Positions 29,925-36,751 of a stretch of 64,000 nucleotides of DNA are shown piece by piece. This DNA comes from Paenirhizobium naphthalenivorans (GTDB lineage Bacteria > Pseudomonadota > Alphaproteobacteria > Rhizobiales > Rhizobiaceae). The first letter of the stretch is position 1; every line of letters starts with the position of its first letter. The translations under genes and the position numbers were made by a program. The stretch lies in NCBI RefSeq assembly GCF_007992095.1, contig NZ_BJZP01000003.1, forward strand, positions 62,001 to 126,000. The letters run 5' to 3'. The notes below the pieces were generated by a model. The model searched no databases. It had not been told where the DNA came from and was given only the letters and a program-made list of their open reading frames with translations.

Positions 29925-30440
29925 CTCAGCAACAACAGTTCCTTGCTTTGCCATTGCCGCCTGCGCCAGCCGAAGTTTTGCGCCGGTCATTTTTGGCTTT
30001 CGGCCACCTACCCGCCCTCTGGCGCGGGCTGCCTTCAGTCCCGCCATAGTTCGCTCGCGGATAAGCTCTCGTTCGAATTCGGCTAAGCTGGCAAAGATGC
30101 CGAACATCAGCTTGCCCTGCGCGGTGCCTGTATCCACGGGCATTTGCCCAGCAAGCACGCGCAAACCTACCCCGCGCTTCGACAGGTCATCGACGGTGTC
30201 GACCAGATGCCGCATGTCGCGCCCAAGGCGATCAAGCTTCCAGACCACGAGAGTGTCGCCTGAGCGCAAAGCCTTGAGACAGGCATGAAGGCCGGGCCTA
30301 TCGTCTCGTTTACCGGAAGCGAAATCTTCGTAGATCCGGTCGGCATCAACTCCTGCTCGCAGGAGCTCATCTTTTTGAAGGTCGAGCGTTTGGCTACCGT
30401 CTGATTTTGAAACCCGCGCATATCCAATCACCACCCCCAT
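29847..30440 (-). CDS. Serine recombinase (resolvase/DNA invertase family)
   Basis: A 197-residue small serine recombinase. Catalytic Ser11 lies in VIGYARVSKSDGS; further family motifs are LVVWKLDRLGRDMRHLV and FASLAEFERELIRERT, followed by a basic linker and a C-terminal helix-turn-helix (LCRELGVSRQTLY). After TLY the tail EPSPVAAFFERF does not look like the family, pointing to fusion at an insertion or deletion junction. ATG 30440 follows GGAGGG at good spacing. No res or hix partner site or flanking transposase is seen; function as a resolvase or as part of a larger lost transposon is open. Confidence 0.92.
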   Translation of the reverse strand: MGVVIGYARVSKSDGSQTLDLQKDELLRAGVDADRIYEDFASGKRDDRPGLHACLKALRSGDTLVVWKLDRLGRDMRHLVDTVDDLSKRGVGLRVLAGQMPVDTGTAQGKLMFGIFASLAEFERELIRERTMAGLKAARARGRVGGRKPKMTGAKLRLAQAAMAKQGTVVAELCRELGVSRQTLYEPSPVAAFFERF

Positions 30441-30596
30441 CATTCCCTCCAGTCCCGAAAACGGTCGTTTGTGATGCATTAGCTTTGCTGACAAAAAGAT
30501 CGGCCACAAGCTGTCTTAAAAATCATCATTTTTTCAATGTTTGGAAAACGTTAGATCGTATGCAAATTCACAAACAGGAAGAAGGAATGTGCCGTG

Positions 30597-31295
30597 ATGA
30601 ATACTAAAAGCTGGTGCGACAAGGAAATGTCGGGGTATCTGTGGTGGGAAAAAACGGTTGAATACGCCTTTCTTGAGCAATTTCTGGCTGAATCAAATTT
30701 AACAAAAATCACGCCTCTTGCAGGTCCAATTGAGAGAGATCTTGGTGACGCGGTACTCAACGACGCCGATTTTTGGGGGGTCGTTGAATTCAAGCGTTGC
30801 AAGGCTGACTCTAGTTCGGAAATAGACAAGTTTGACAAGGAATTTACTAAAAGGAACGGAATAAAGTCTTATACGGATTACTATATCCACTTATGCAATC
30901 TTTATGAGGAAGATGGAGTTGCTGGCGGAGAGCCGCATATAATTGTATATGGAGCTATTGCAGGCAATAATATTCAGCCTATAGCAATGGATTACTGGCA
31001 AAGAAATGATAAGAAATTAGAAAACGTATGTTGGCATGACATGCCCATGCTTTCTCGAGATCAGTTCAGGGATTATGTCAGGGTTCTTTCACATTTTAGA
31101 GAGCCCTCAGCAAACGGAGAATTCCGCGGAGGAATTATGCTTGGTTTCGATGGCGGCGGGAACTTCGTTAGGGCTATCGATTTAGGGTACCTGCTTGATG
31201 TTCTTAAAAGAGAACCCGAAAAAAGCATGCGCTATAAGTCTAGCCAAGAACCAAAAGATCCCGAGGTTACGCTAAAACAGCCTTGGGAATGGTGA
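30597..31295 (+). CDS. AT-rich hypothetical protein with PD-(D/E)XK nuclease-like motifs
   Basis: A 232-residue protein with base and codon use clearly more AT-rich than the rest of the window, indicating recent transfer. The N-terminal third has a pattern expected for a restriction-like nuclease: Glu22 in EKTVEYAFLEQ, Asp51 in ERDLGDAV, and Glu64-x-Lys66 in WGVVEFKRCK. The rest (HIIVYGAIAG, a conserved-looking GGIMLGFDGGG) is unfamiliar. The start is ATG 30597, or GTG 30594, with AAGGA upstream. No partner gene adjoins. As island cargo it is a candidate defence or addiction function, by inference only. Confidence 0.7.
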   Translation: MNTKSWCDKEMSGYLWWEKTVEYAFLEQFLAESNLTKITPLAGPIERDLGDAVLNDADFWGVVEFKRCKADSSSEIDKFDKEFTKRNGIKSYTDYYIHLCNLYEEDGVAGGEPHIIVYGAIAGNNIQPIAMDYWQRNDKKLENVCWHDMPMLSRDQFRDYVRVLSHFREPSANGEFRGGIMLGFDGGGNFVRAIDLGYLLDVLKREPEKSMRYKSSQEPKDPEVTLKQPWEW

Positions 31296-31454
31296 GGAGA
31301 CTGTTCGCAGCCTGAGGTCCAACCTTATTGTTCGTGCTGCATCGGGTTAGGGCAGAAGTTCACATCCACCGAGCCAACGCGGGCCACTAACTGTTATTCG
31401 GCGCTCTCTGGCATAGCTGCTGGTCTCGGCTTGCAACCCTCCAAAGGGCATCAC

Positions 31455-32155
31455 CTAGTCGAGGCTTGAGTTTGGTAACGGCGGAGGGGAGTGTAAGGAG
31501 ATGCGCGTCCCCTCGTCCTTTACGTCATCGACCTCCGGCAAATTATCTAGCTGGGCCTGAAAATGTTCGGCTAAGCCCTCCGCTAACCCCCGAAATGCTC
31601 TGAGACGCTGCAATCGATCTTCGAGATCTTTGCGCAGCCCTTCGTTGACTTTGTCTCGCACAACATAGTCGTAGGTTAGCTCTGCGCAGCGTGCGAAGCC
31701 GAATCCGCGTGAACTGTGGGAATGAGCAAATGGCAGAGCCCCTTGCTCGCCAACTCATTTGCAATTTGTACCAAACCGTCCTTGTGCCGGTGGCGATAGC
31801 CGGATGCATTACGATATTGGCCGTTTCCAAAACAATCGTAGACAATGCAATTCGAGCCGCTAGGGAGACTGGCTGCAATTCTGTTCGCGAAGATCGTCTT
31901 GCCGATACCGCCAGGCGCATGAATCACCACTGGGCCTTTCGCTGAGACAATTTCGGCGATGAGGGCAAGCTCTTGATCCCGAGCCAGCGAGCCATCTAAT
32001 CTTTCAATGAGGTTCGGAGCCGGAAAAAGGGCGCTCTCATCGGTAGTAGTCAGCCCTGACGGCTGCGTTCTCGGAGCACTGCACCGTCTGGCTGCAGAAC
32101 GCAAATCGGCGATTAACATCTTGATGGAGAAGGTGAATGAACAAAGAGATACCAA
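31455..32155 (-). pseudogene. Remnant of a STAND-like P-loop NTPase
   Basis: The frame from 32155 to 31676 contains a good Walker A (VIHAPGGIGKTIFANRIA) preceded by NLIERLDGSLARDQEL and followed by NCIVYDCFGNGQYRN and QIANELASKGLCHLLIPT, as in large signal-transducing (STAND/NACHT-like) ATPases. It stops after HADSASHAAQS. In the next frame, sequence resumes as CAELTYDYVVRDKVNEGLRK and runs to a stop at 31455. The protein is far shorter than its family (usually about 1000 residues or more), so an internal deletion with frameshift has joined its N-terminal and C-terminal ends. Such NTPases are often antiphage proteins. Confidence 0.65.
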
Positions 32156-32355
32156 TCGAACAGGCCATTCTAAAGGACACCAGAGCTATCCGCCGCCTCC
32201 TGGAAGCGGACGAGGCGGCGAAAGGACCCGAACTTCTGATCTCGCTTCAGGAAAAAATGCTGGAAGCCATCGAACAGACCCAAGCTCAGATCACGCAGAT
32301 GCACCAACTCCTGAGCAGCAGCAGGCGGAACCCAACAATCAGTTCACGCGAATAG
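32137..32355 (+). CDS. Small coiled-coil protein, possibly the N-terminus of a frameshifted gene
   Basis: A 72-residue frame with a strong GGAGAAGG site before ATG 32137. The sequence (MNKEIPIEQAILKDTRAIRR, then leucine-rich helices) is highly helical and predicted to form a coiled coil. The tail overlaps the start of a longer protein-like frame that lacks a start codon; a one-base shift at the AGCAGCAGCAGG tract would fuse the two. It could alternatively be a separate small protein. Function unknown; similarity in kind to mobilisation accessory proteins is only an impression. Confidence 0.5.
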   Translation: MNKEIPIEQAILKDTRAIRRLLEADEAAKGPELLISLQEKMLEAIEQTQAQITQMHQLLSSSRRNPTISSRE

Positions 32356-32996
32356 CGCTCACGACAGAGCAGGGCCTTCAGGTTCAGAGGCTACATGCCA
32401 AGGCATGTGAGTTAGCGAAGCCTAATCTGCTACGCGTTTCTGACGAATTGAACCGCTTAGAGGTTTCCGCCAGAGCCGATTTGGCTTCTATGCTCCCAAA
32501 GAGACGCTATACGCCGGAGGTCATCGCAGCAAAGGCTGATGCCGAAAGAGCCAGAGCTGATGTTGATAGCGCTTTTGATCGACGGTGGCAGTTGGCCGAG
32601 AGCATACGGAACGCACCAAAGGTGTCTTGGTGGACATACCTTATTGGCTTAGCCGGTGCTCGCAGCAGGAGAATCGAAGAGTTGCAAAGACAACTTGCGT
32701 CCGCAGACGATCATTTGTGGCAATGCCGGACTTATGCCGGACAGTGTGAGGCGCGGCAGGTGAACGCAGAGCGACGAGCTGATCAACAGTATAGAATGGC
32801 GGCAGGAGCCGTGGCAGCAAGGCACGAGGCTGCGGAGGCGACCTTAGGGAGAGTGGCAAGGGCGCGCGTGTTCTTAGCTTCATTTCCGGAAGCTGCCGAG
32901 TCTGGGCTTGATCACGTTTTCCGTCGATCAACGCCAGCATCGGAGGATAAAGCTATCTCTCCGACACCTGCTCTTGTTCCGAGACGAACGCGATAG
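32301..32996 (+). CDS. Hypothetical coiled-coil protein without its own start (-1 frame relative to the preceding gene)
   Basis: This frame gives about 230 residues: a helical region (GLQVQRLHAKACELAKPNLL), a short Trp-rich hydrophobic segment (VSWWTYLIGLAGA), and a long Ala/Arg/Gln-rich coiled coil (RRIEELQRQLASADDHLWQC). No credible start codon lies near its 5' end. It is best read as the downstream part of the gene beginning at 32137, split by a frameshift or expressed by -1 slippage. The function is unknown; helical C-terminal parts of relaxases look similar, but no relaxase domain is present. Confidence 0.5.
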   Translation, partial: APTPEQQQAEPNNQFTRIALTTEQGLQVQRLHAKACELAKPNLLRVSDELNRLEVSARADLASMLPKRRYTPEVIAAKADAERARADVDSAFDRRWQLAESIRNAPKVSWWTYLIGLAGARSRRIEELQRQLASADDHLWQCRTYAGQCEARQVNAERRADQQYRMAAGAVAARHEAAEATLGRVARARVFLASFPEAAESGLDHVFRRSTPASEDKAISPTPALVPRRTR

Positions 32997-33146
32997 GGTA
33001 ATTGCCTTAGGCTGTCCGCTACTTCCCTAACGAAGTTCCCTAAGGACTAGGGAGTCTGGCTAGTGGATTGTTTTTCATTAATTTTTCTGTTGCCACACGA
33101 TTTTTTCTGCGTCAGCATTTTCGTGTAACGAGAGTGGCAGGTCGAA

Positions 33147-33326
33147 GTGGTGAGAAAATCGGAAAAGGTATCGAAAGCTGATTTGAAGAGGGCGGCAGAT
33201 GTCGCCCGAAGTGAAAACGTCACTGTGGAGATTGAAATCGATGGGCGGGTCTTTAGGATCAGCCCAATCGTTTCTGGGGGTCCATCATTCGGGCCCGTTG
33301 CATCCAGCGGGGGCGTGGTTCTCTAA
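33147..33326 (+). CDS. 59-residue protein coupled to the integrase, candidate excision factor
   Basis: From GTG 33147 (or GTG 33150) a 59-residue protein begins MVRKSEKVSKADLKRAADVA, continues with NVTVEIEIDGRVFRIS and ends at a TAA that overlaps the integrase ATG (TAATG). This tight coupling, the basic helical N-terminus and the position directly before a tyrosine integrase suggest a recombination directionality factor or integrase accessory protein. No classical Xis/AlpA helix-turn-helix is obvious. Confidence 0.75.
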   Translation: MVRKSEKVSKADLKRAADVARSENVTVEIEIDGRVFRISPIVSGGPSFGPVASSGGVVL

Positions 33327-34426
33327 TGAGCACCATGCCAAAGCCCCTACCTCTCTACGTCGTAAAAGAGAAATCGCGCCATGGACGCACAAAGCTCTTC
33401 TTCCGGATCGGAAAGGGGCCGAGAATTCGGTTGCCCGACGATCCCTCAAGCAAAGCGTTCAAGGTGGCCTATAAAGCTGCCGTGGCTGGTCAGCATGTCG
33501 AAACGACAATTATTGTTGAACGTGTCCGGTCGCTTCGATGGTTGGTTCAGCGATACATGGAAAGCGCTGAATGGTCGGGGTTAGCTATAGCAACGCGGAA
33601 GCAGAGAGGCCTGTTCTATAGACAGGTCGTCGACGTGAGCGGCAATGTAGACTGCCGGACGGTTGCCCCAAGAGACATCCGCAACGCCTTGGAACGTCGA
33701 AAGACAACACCAGCACTAGCAAACAATTTTCTTAAATCAATGTCAGCGCTCTTCAAGTGGGCATTGGCACACGAGCATGTAGGGGTTGATCCCACAATCG
33801 GCGTAAAGAGGCTCAAGAACAAGTCGGACGGCTTTCCAGCGTGGACTGACGAGGATGTGAAGCGATTTACCAGCCACTGGCCAATTGGAAGTCGGGAACG
33901 CCTCGCCTTTGAGCTGTTGCTCACCTCGGGCCTCCGTCGCTCAGACATTGTCCGGGTGGGGCGACAGCACATGGCGCAGGCAGTTGTGAGGATTCGCACT
34001 GTCAAAACTGGCACACCAGTGACGATCGAGCTTTCTGATCGCGTTTTGGACCTAATCGACGAGACACAGACCGGTGATCTGTCGATCATTGTCGGGAAAA
34101 ATGGCATGCCGCTGACAAAAGAATCGTTCGGCAATTGGTTCCGCGAGATTTGCAGGGCCGCAGGGGTTCAGAAGAGTGCTCATGGACTGCGAAAGCTCAG
34201 TGCGACGATCGCCGCCAATGCAGGTGCGACAACTCATCAATTGATGGCGCAGTTCGGCTGGGTAACGACCCAACAAGCAGAAATCTATACGAAGGGCGCG
34301 GACCGTGAACGTTTGGGCATTGTCACCTCCAGACTGGTATCGGAACAAATCGAGCGCATCACTGCCCCGCACCCTGAGAAAGGTGAGGGATTTTGCGGAG
34401 AAAATCGTTCTAAATCAAACAGATAA
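33326..34426 (+). CDS. Tyrosine site-specific integrase
   Basis: A 366-residue integrase with an N-terminal arm-type part, a core-binding SAM-like domain (about 70-165) and a C-terminal catalytic domain. The active-site set is visible: Arg204 in SGLRRSDIV, Lys227 in RTVKTGTP, His286 and Arg289 in AHGLRK, Trp312 in the usual His/Trp position (FGWVTTQQ) and the nucleophile Tyr321 in AEIYTKG. It ends eight bases before the attachment core in tRNA-Ile2, the usual arrangement for an element integrated at its own tRNA target. It appears intact. Confidence 0.96.
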   Translation: MSTMPKPLPLYVVKEKSRHGRTKLFFRIGKGPRIRLPDDPSSKAFKVAYKAAVAGQHVETTIIVERVRSLRWLVQRYMESAEWSGLAIATRKQRGLFYRQVVDVSGNVDCRTVAPRDIRNALERRKTTPALANNFLKSMSALFKWALAHEHVGVDPTIGVKRLKNKSDGFPAWTDEDVKRFTSHWPIGSRERLAFELLLTSGLRRSDIVRVGRQHMAQAVVRIRTVKTGTPVTIELSDRVLDLIDETQTGDLSIIVGKNGMPLTKESFGNWFREICRAAGVQKSAHGLRKLSATIAANAGATTHQLMAQFGWVTTQQAEIYTKGADRERLGIVTSRLVSEQIERITAPHPEKGEGFCGENRSKSNR

Positions 34427-34434
34427 TAAAAGAG

Positions 34435-34449
34435 TGGTGGGCCCGGAGG
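34435..34449. repeat. Island right attachment site inside tRNA-Ile2
   Basis: This is the second copy of the 15-bp core (TGGTGGGCCCGGAGG), forming the 3' end of the tRNA gene. The tRNA remains complete because the integrase-proximal copy is the native gene. Confidence 0.88.
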
Positions 34450-34510
34450 GACTCGAACCCCCAACCAAGCGGTTATGAGCCGCCGGCTCTAACCATTGAG
34501 CTACAGGCCC
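34435..34510 (-). tRNA. tRNA-Ile2 (anticodon CAU, lysidine-modified)
   Basis: The minus strand folds as a 76-nt tRNA with encoded CCA: acceptor GGGCCTG / CGGGCCC, D-arm GCTC/GAGC, anticodon stem GGCGG with loop CTCATAA, T-loop TTCGAGT. The anticodon is CAU. The D-arm to anticodon region (GGTTAGAGC, then GGCGGCTCATAACCGC) matches the tRNA-Ile2 pattern rather than elongator or initiator tRNA-Met, so it should be modified by TilS to read AUA. Its 3' end is the integration site of the island. Confidence 0.93.
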
Positions 34511-34663
34511 TCCCGGCGCATGGCGCCGCAGGGGCGGGCAATGGCACCCGCGCCGTGGAGATCGCTCTAACCGAATTCGCGACGGGCGACAAGTCTTCGC
34601 CGCATTGGCTTCACAATCGCGCGTCATCAAGGCATGTGTAAGGGACGCCAATCCGAGGAAACC

Positions 34664-35404
34664 ATGATGAACCATTTGAAGACCACCAGGCTCGCCCTCG
34701 CCGCGACACTTTCCTGCGCCTTTTTGCTGCCGCTTGCGGCACTCGCCGACGATCAGTCGCCGCGCGAGGCGACGATTATCGTTTCGGGCGAAGGCGATGC
34801 GGCGATTGCCCCCGACATGGCCATTCTAAACCTGAGTGTCGTACGCGAGGCGGAAACGGCCGAGGAGGCGCTACGGGCCAATAGCCAGGCGATGAGCGAG
34901 GTTCTGGCCGACCTCAAGACCAAGTCCATCGCCGAGCGCGACATGCAGACCTCGAATTTTTCCGTCGATCCGCTCTATCGCCAGGACAAGACAGACGACG
35001 GCAGCTACGTGGCGCCGGTGATCGTCGGCTACCGCGTCAGCAACGGGCTGACGTTGCGCGTCCGTGACCTGACGAAACTCGGCACGCTGATCGACGCGGC
35101 GGTGAAGCTCGGCGTCAACCAGGGTGGCGGCATCACCTTCACCAACGACAACCCCGAGGCGGCGATCACCGAGGCGCGCAAGAAGGCCGTCGCCACCGCG
35201 ATCGAAAAGGCGAAGGTGCTGACCGAAGCCGCCGGCGTCAAGCTCGGCCGGGTGATCGAGATCAGCGAAAATTTCGCCCGTCCCATGCCGCAACCCATGT
35301 ATCGCGCGGCCATGGCCAAGGAGATGTCCGATGCGGCACCGATCGCCGCCGGCGAAAACCAATACACGGTGACGGTCAACATCACCTACGCCATCGCCCA
35401 ATAG
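34664..35404 (+). CDS. SIMPL domain (DUF541) periplasmic protein
   Basis: A 246-residue protein with a Sec signal peptide ending AALADD at about residue 27. The mature part is a SIMPL/DUF541 domain: ATIIVSGEGDAAIAPDMAIL at the start, TSNFSVDPLYR, YRVSNGLTLRVRDLTKLG and a C-terminal YTVTVNITYAIAQ. Family members include the BP26 periplasmic immunogenic protein of Brucella, which forms ring-like oligomers; the cellular role is unclear. ATG 34664 follows GAGGAA. Confidence 0.93.
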   Translation: MMNHLKTTRLALAATLSCAFLLPLAALADDQSPREATIIVSGEGDAAIAPDMAILNLSVVREAETAEEALRANSQAMSEVLADLKTKSIAERDMQTSNFSVDPLYRQDKTDDGSYVAPVIVGYRVSNGLTLRVRDLTKLGTLIDAAVKLGVNQGGGITFTNDNPEAAITEARKKAVATAIEKAKVLTEAAGVKLGRVIEISENFARPMPQPMYRAAMAKEMSDAAPIAAGENQYTVTVNITYAIAQ

Positions 35405-35462
35405 GCCCGGAGCCGCTGGCTCATCCGGCGTGCCGGACGAGCCAGGCCGCCTTCTCTGTGGT

Positions 35463-35502
35463 AAAAATGCCAAGGCCCGCCATACGGCGTGCCTTGGCTT
35501 TT
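35463..35502. terminator. Bidirectional intrinsic terminator
   Basis: GCCAAGGC (35469-35476) pairs with GCCTTGGC (35491-35498), with a further short stem inside (CGCC/GGCG). A U tract follows on the plus strand (35499-35502) and an A run precedes it (35463-35467), giving a U tract on the minus strand. It separates the convergent SIMPL and hypothetical genes. Confidence 0.85.
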
Positions 35503-35521
35503 GCGAGATCCAGCGGAGACA

Positions 35522-35893
35522 TCAGTATCTGATCACCGGGCAGCCGCGGACATTGGCAAAGACCATGCGGTCGAATTGACCATAACGGATGCCGGAAACG
35601 ACCACGCGGCGTGGCGTGATGTTATGGACACGGGCGCGGCGCAGACCACTCCAGCGAGCCTCCTGCACCGCACGGCGCGGCGAACAGCCTTCCAGGCGAT
35701 TGTGGCGACGCTGTTCATGACGCCAGCCGTTGCGCGGCCCGAAATTGTCGCGATAGTCGCGATCGTAGCCGGGACCGCCGACATAAATGCCCAGGCTGAA
35801 ATCGGACCCTGCGGCGGCAGTCGACGCGGTGCCGGCGGCGGTGGCGAAGGTAACGAGGGCGGCAAGGCCCAGTTTTGCAAGCATTCCGGTCAT
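35522..35893 (-). CDS. Hypothetical secreted protein
   Basis: A 123-residue protein with a Sec signal peptide (MTGMLAKLGLAALVTFATAA, cleaved near STAAAG). The mature part starts SDFSLGIYVGGPGYDRDYRD, is rich in Arg, Gly and Tyr, and has a Cys pair (EGCSPRRAV, RGCPVIRY). Small basic proteins of this layout are frequent in Rhizobiales; their function is unknown. Confidence 0.75.
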   Translation of the reverse strand: MTGMLAKLGLAALVTFATAAGTASTAAAGSDFSLGIYVGGPGYDRDYRDNFGPRNGWRHEQRRHNRLEGCSPRRAVQEARWSGLRRARVHNITPRRVVVSGIRYGQFDRMVFANVRGCPVIRY

Positions 35894-36061
35894 GACTTCT
35901 CTCTCCTCTGGCTTGCCGGTTTGGCCCGGCTGACACTCCCGCTGCCATCAGCGATGAAGAGGAGATTGCCCGAGAGCGCCTGAATGTGGTCCGAACCGGG
36001 TGTTCAGCGGTCGTTCATGGTGGAATTCAGCCCCCAATCGCCCATTCGCGACGGGTCGCGC

Positions 36062-36484
36062 TCAACCTGAAACATGAAAGACAAGCTCTCGCACATGCGG
36101 CCGGTCCCGGTATTCGAAGAGATAAAGCCCCTGCCAGGTGCCGAGCAGCAGCCGCCTGCCGGAAAACGGAATTCCGACCGAGGTCTGCGTGAGTGCCGCC
36201 TTGATATGGGCGGGCATATCGTCCGGCCCTTCCTGACGGTGCTCGATCCAGTGCATGGACGGATCGGATGATGGTGGAGCGAGCCGGGCGAAGAAGGCGC
36301 ACATGTCCCGTTGGACGGACGGATCGGCATTCTCCTGAATCAGCAGCGAGCAAGACGTGTGGCGAATGAAGACCGTGAACAACCCCTCGTCGACCGCCTG
36401 CTCGCCAATAAAGGACTGCGCCTCGCGTGTGAACTCGTAAAGCCCCTGCCCCCTGGTACGGATCACAATGTGGCGCAAGACCAT
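36062..36484 (-). CDS. YjbQ-family (UPF0047) protein
   Basis: A 140-residue protein with the conserved HTSCSLLIQENAD motif, the middle HIKAALTQTSVGIPF and the closing GTWQGLYLFEYRD, diagnostic of the YjbQ/UPF0047 family (some members have been described as secondary thiamine-phosphate synthases). ATG 36484 with a GGAGGG site was chosen; the open frame extends upstream but the family begins near here. Stand-alone gene. Confidence 0.93.
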   Translation of the reverse strand: MVLRHIVIRTRGQGLYEFTREAQSFIGEQAVDEGLFTVFIRHTSCSLLIQENADPSVQRDMCAFFARLAPPSSDPSMHWIEHRQEGPDDMPAHIKAALTQTSVGIPFSGRRLLLGTWQGLYLFEYRDRPHVRELVFHVSG

Positions 36485-36751
36485 CGCTCCCTCCCTCAAC
36501 GTCCGGAAGTTCATCGAATAGTCCAGACGTCCGAAAAAGGTCAACCGCGCCAAACGGCTCGCATACGCCCCGGATCCCAAAGGTTTCCGATGCAAATCCT
36601 CGACTATGCCGTGCAATTTTGACTTCCATCAACAAGGAGAGGAGACAGAGAGGAAATTCCTCCATGCTGCGAAGTTACTGGTTTAACTTTATCGAAAGAC
36701 TACCGTGTTTGTCTTCGATACTATATTGAAGATCTTTGCACGGGCCACTTC

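Larger units (their letters stand above)
27945..34449. mobile_element. Integrated island of about 6.5 kb at tRNA-Ile2
   Basis: The island is bounded by the 15-bp direct repeat. It contains, in order, a candidate HUH Rep gene with iteron-like repeats, two small coupled frames, a serine recombinase, an AT-rich nuclease-like gene, a broken P-loop NTPase, a frame-disrupted coiled-coil gene, a small integrase-coupled gene and a tyrosine integrase. Base composition and codon use differ from the flanks, most clearly at 30.6-31.3 kb. The tRNA stays intact at the integrase end. Rep plus integrase suggests an integrative element that may replicate when excised, or a decayed plasmid (inference). Confidence 0.85.

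Noticed and set aside
29847-30590. Complete Tn3-type transposon around the serine recombinase
   Set aside because: No transposase gene and no terminal inverted repeats were found near the recombinase.
27945-34449. Conjugative or prophage island
   Set aside because: No type IV secretion, relaxase domain, capsid, portal or terminase gene is visible in the 6.5 kb.
34435-34510. tRNA-Met instead of tRNA-Ile2
   Set aside because: The anticodon is CAU in both, but the D-arm to anticodon-stem sequence follows the tRNA-Ile2 pattern and not that of elongator or initiator tRNA-Met.
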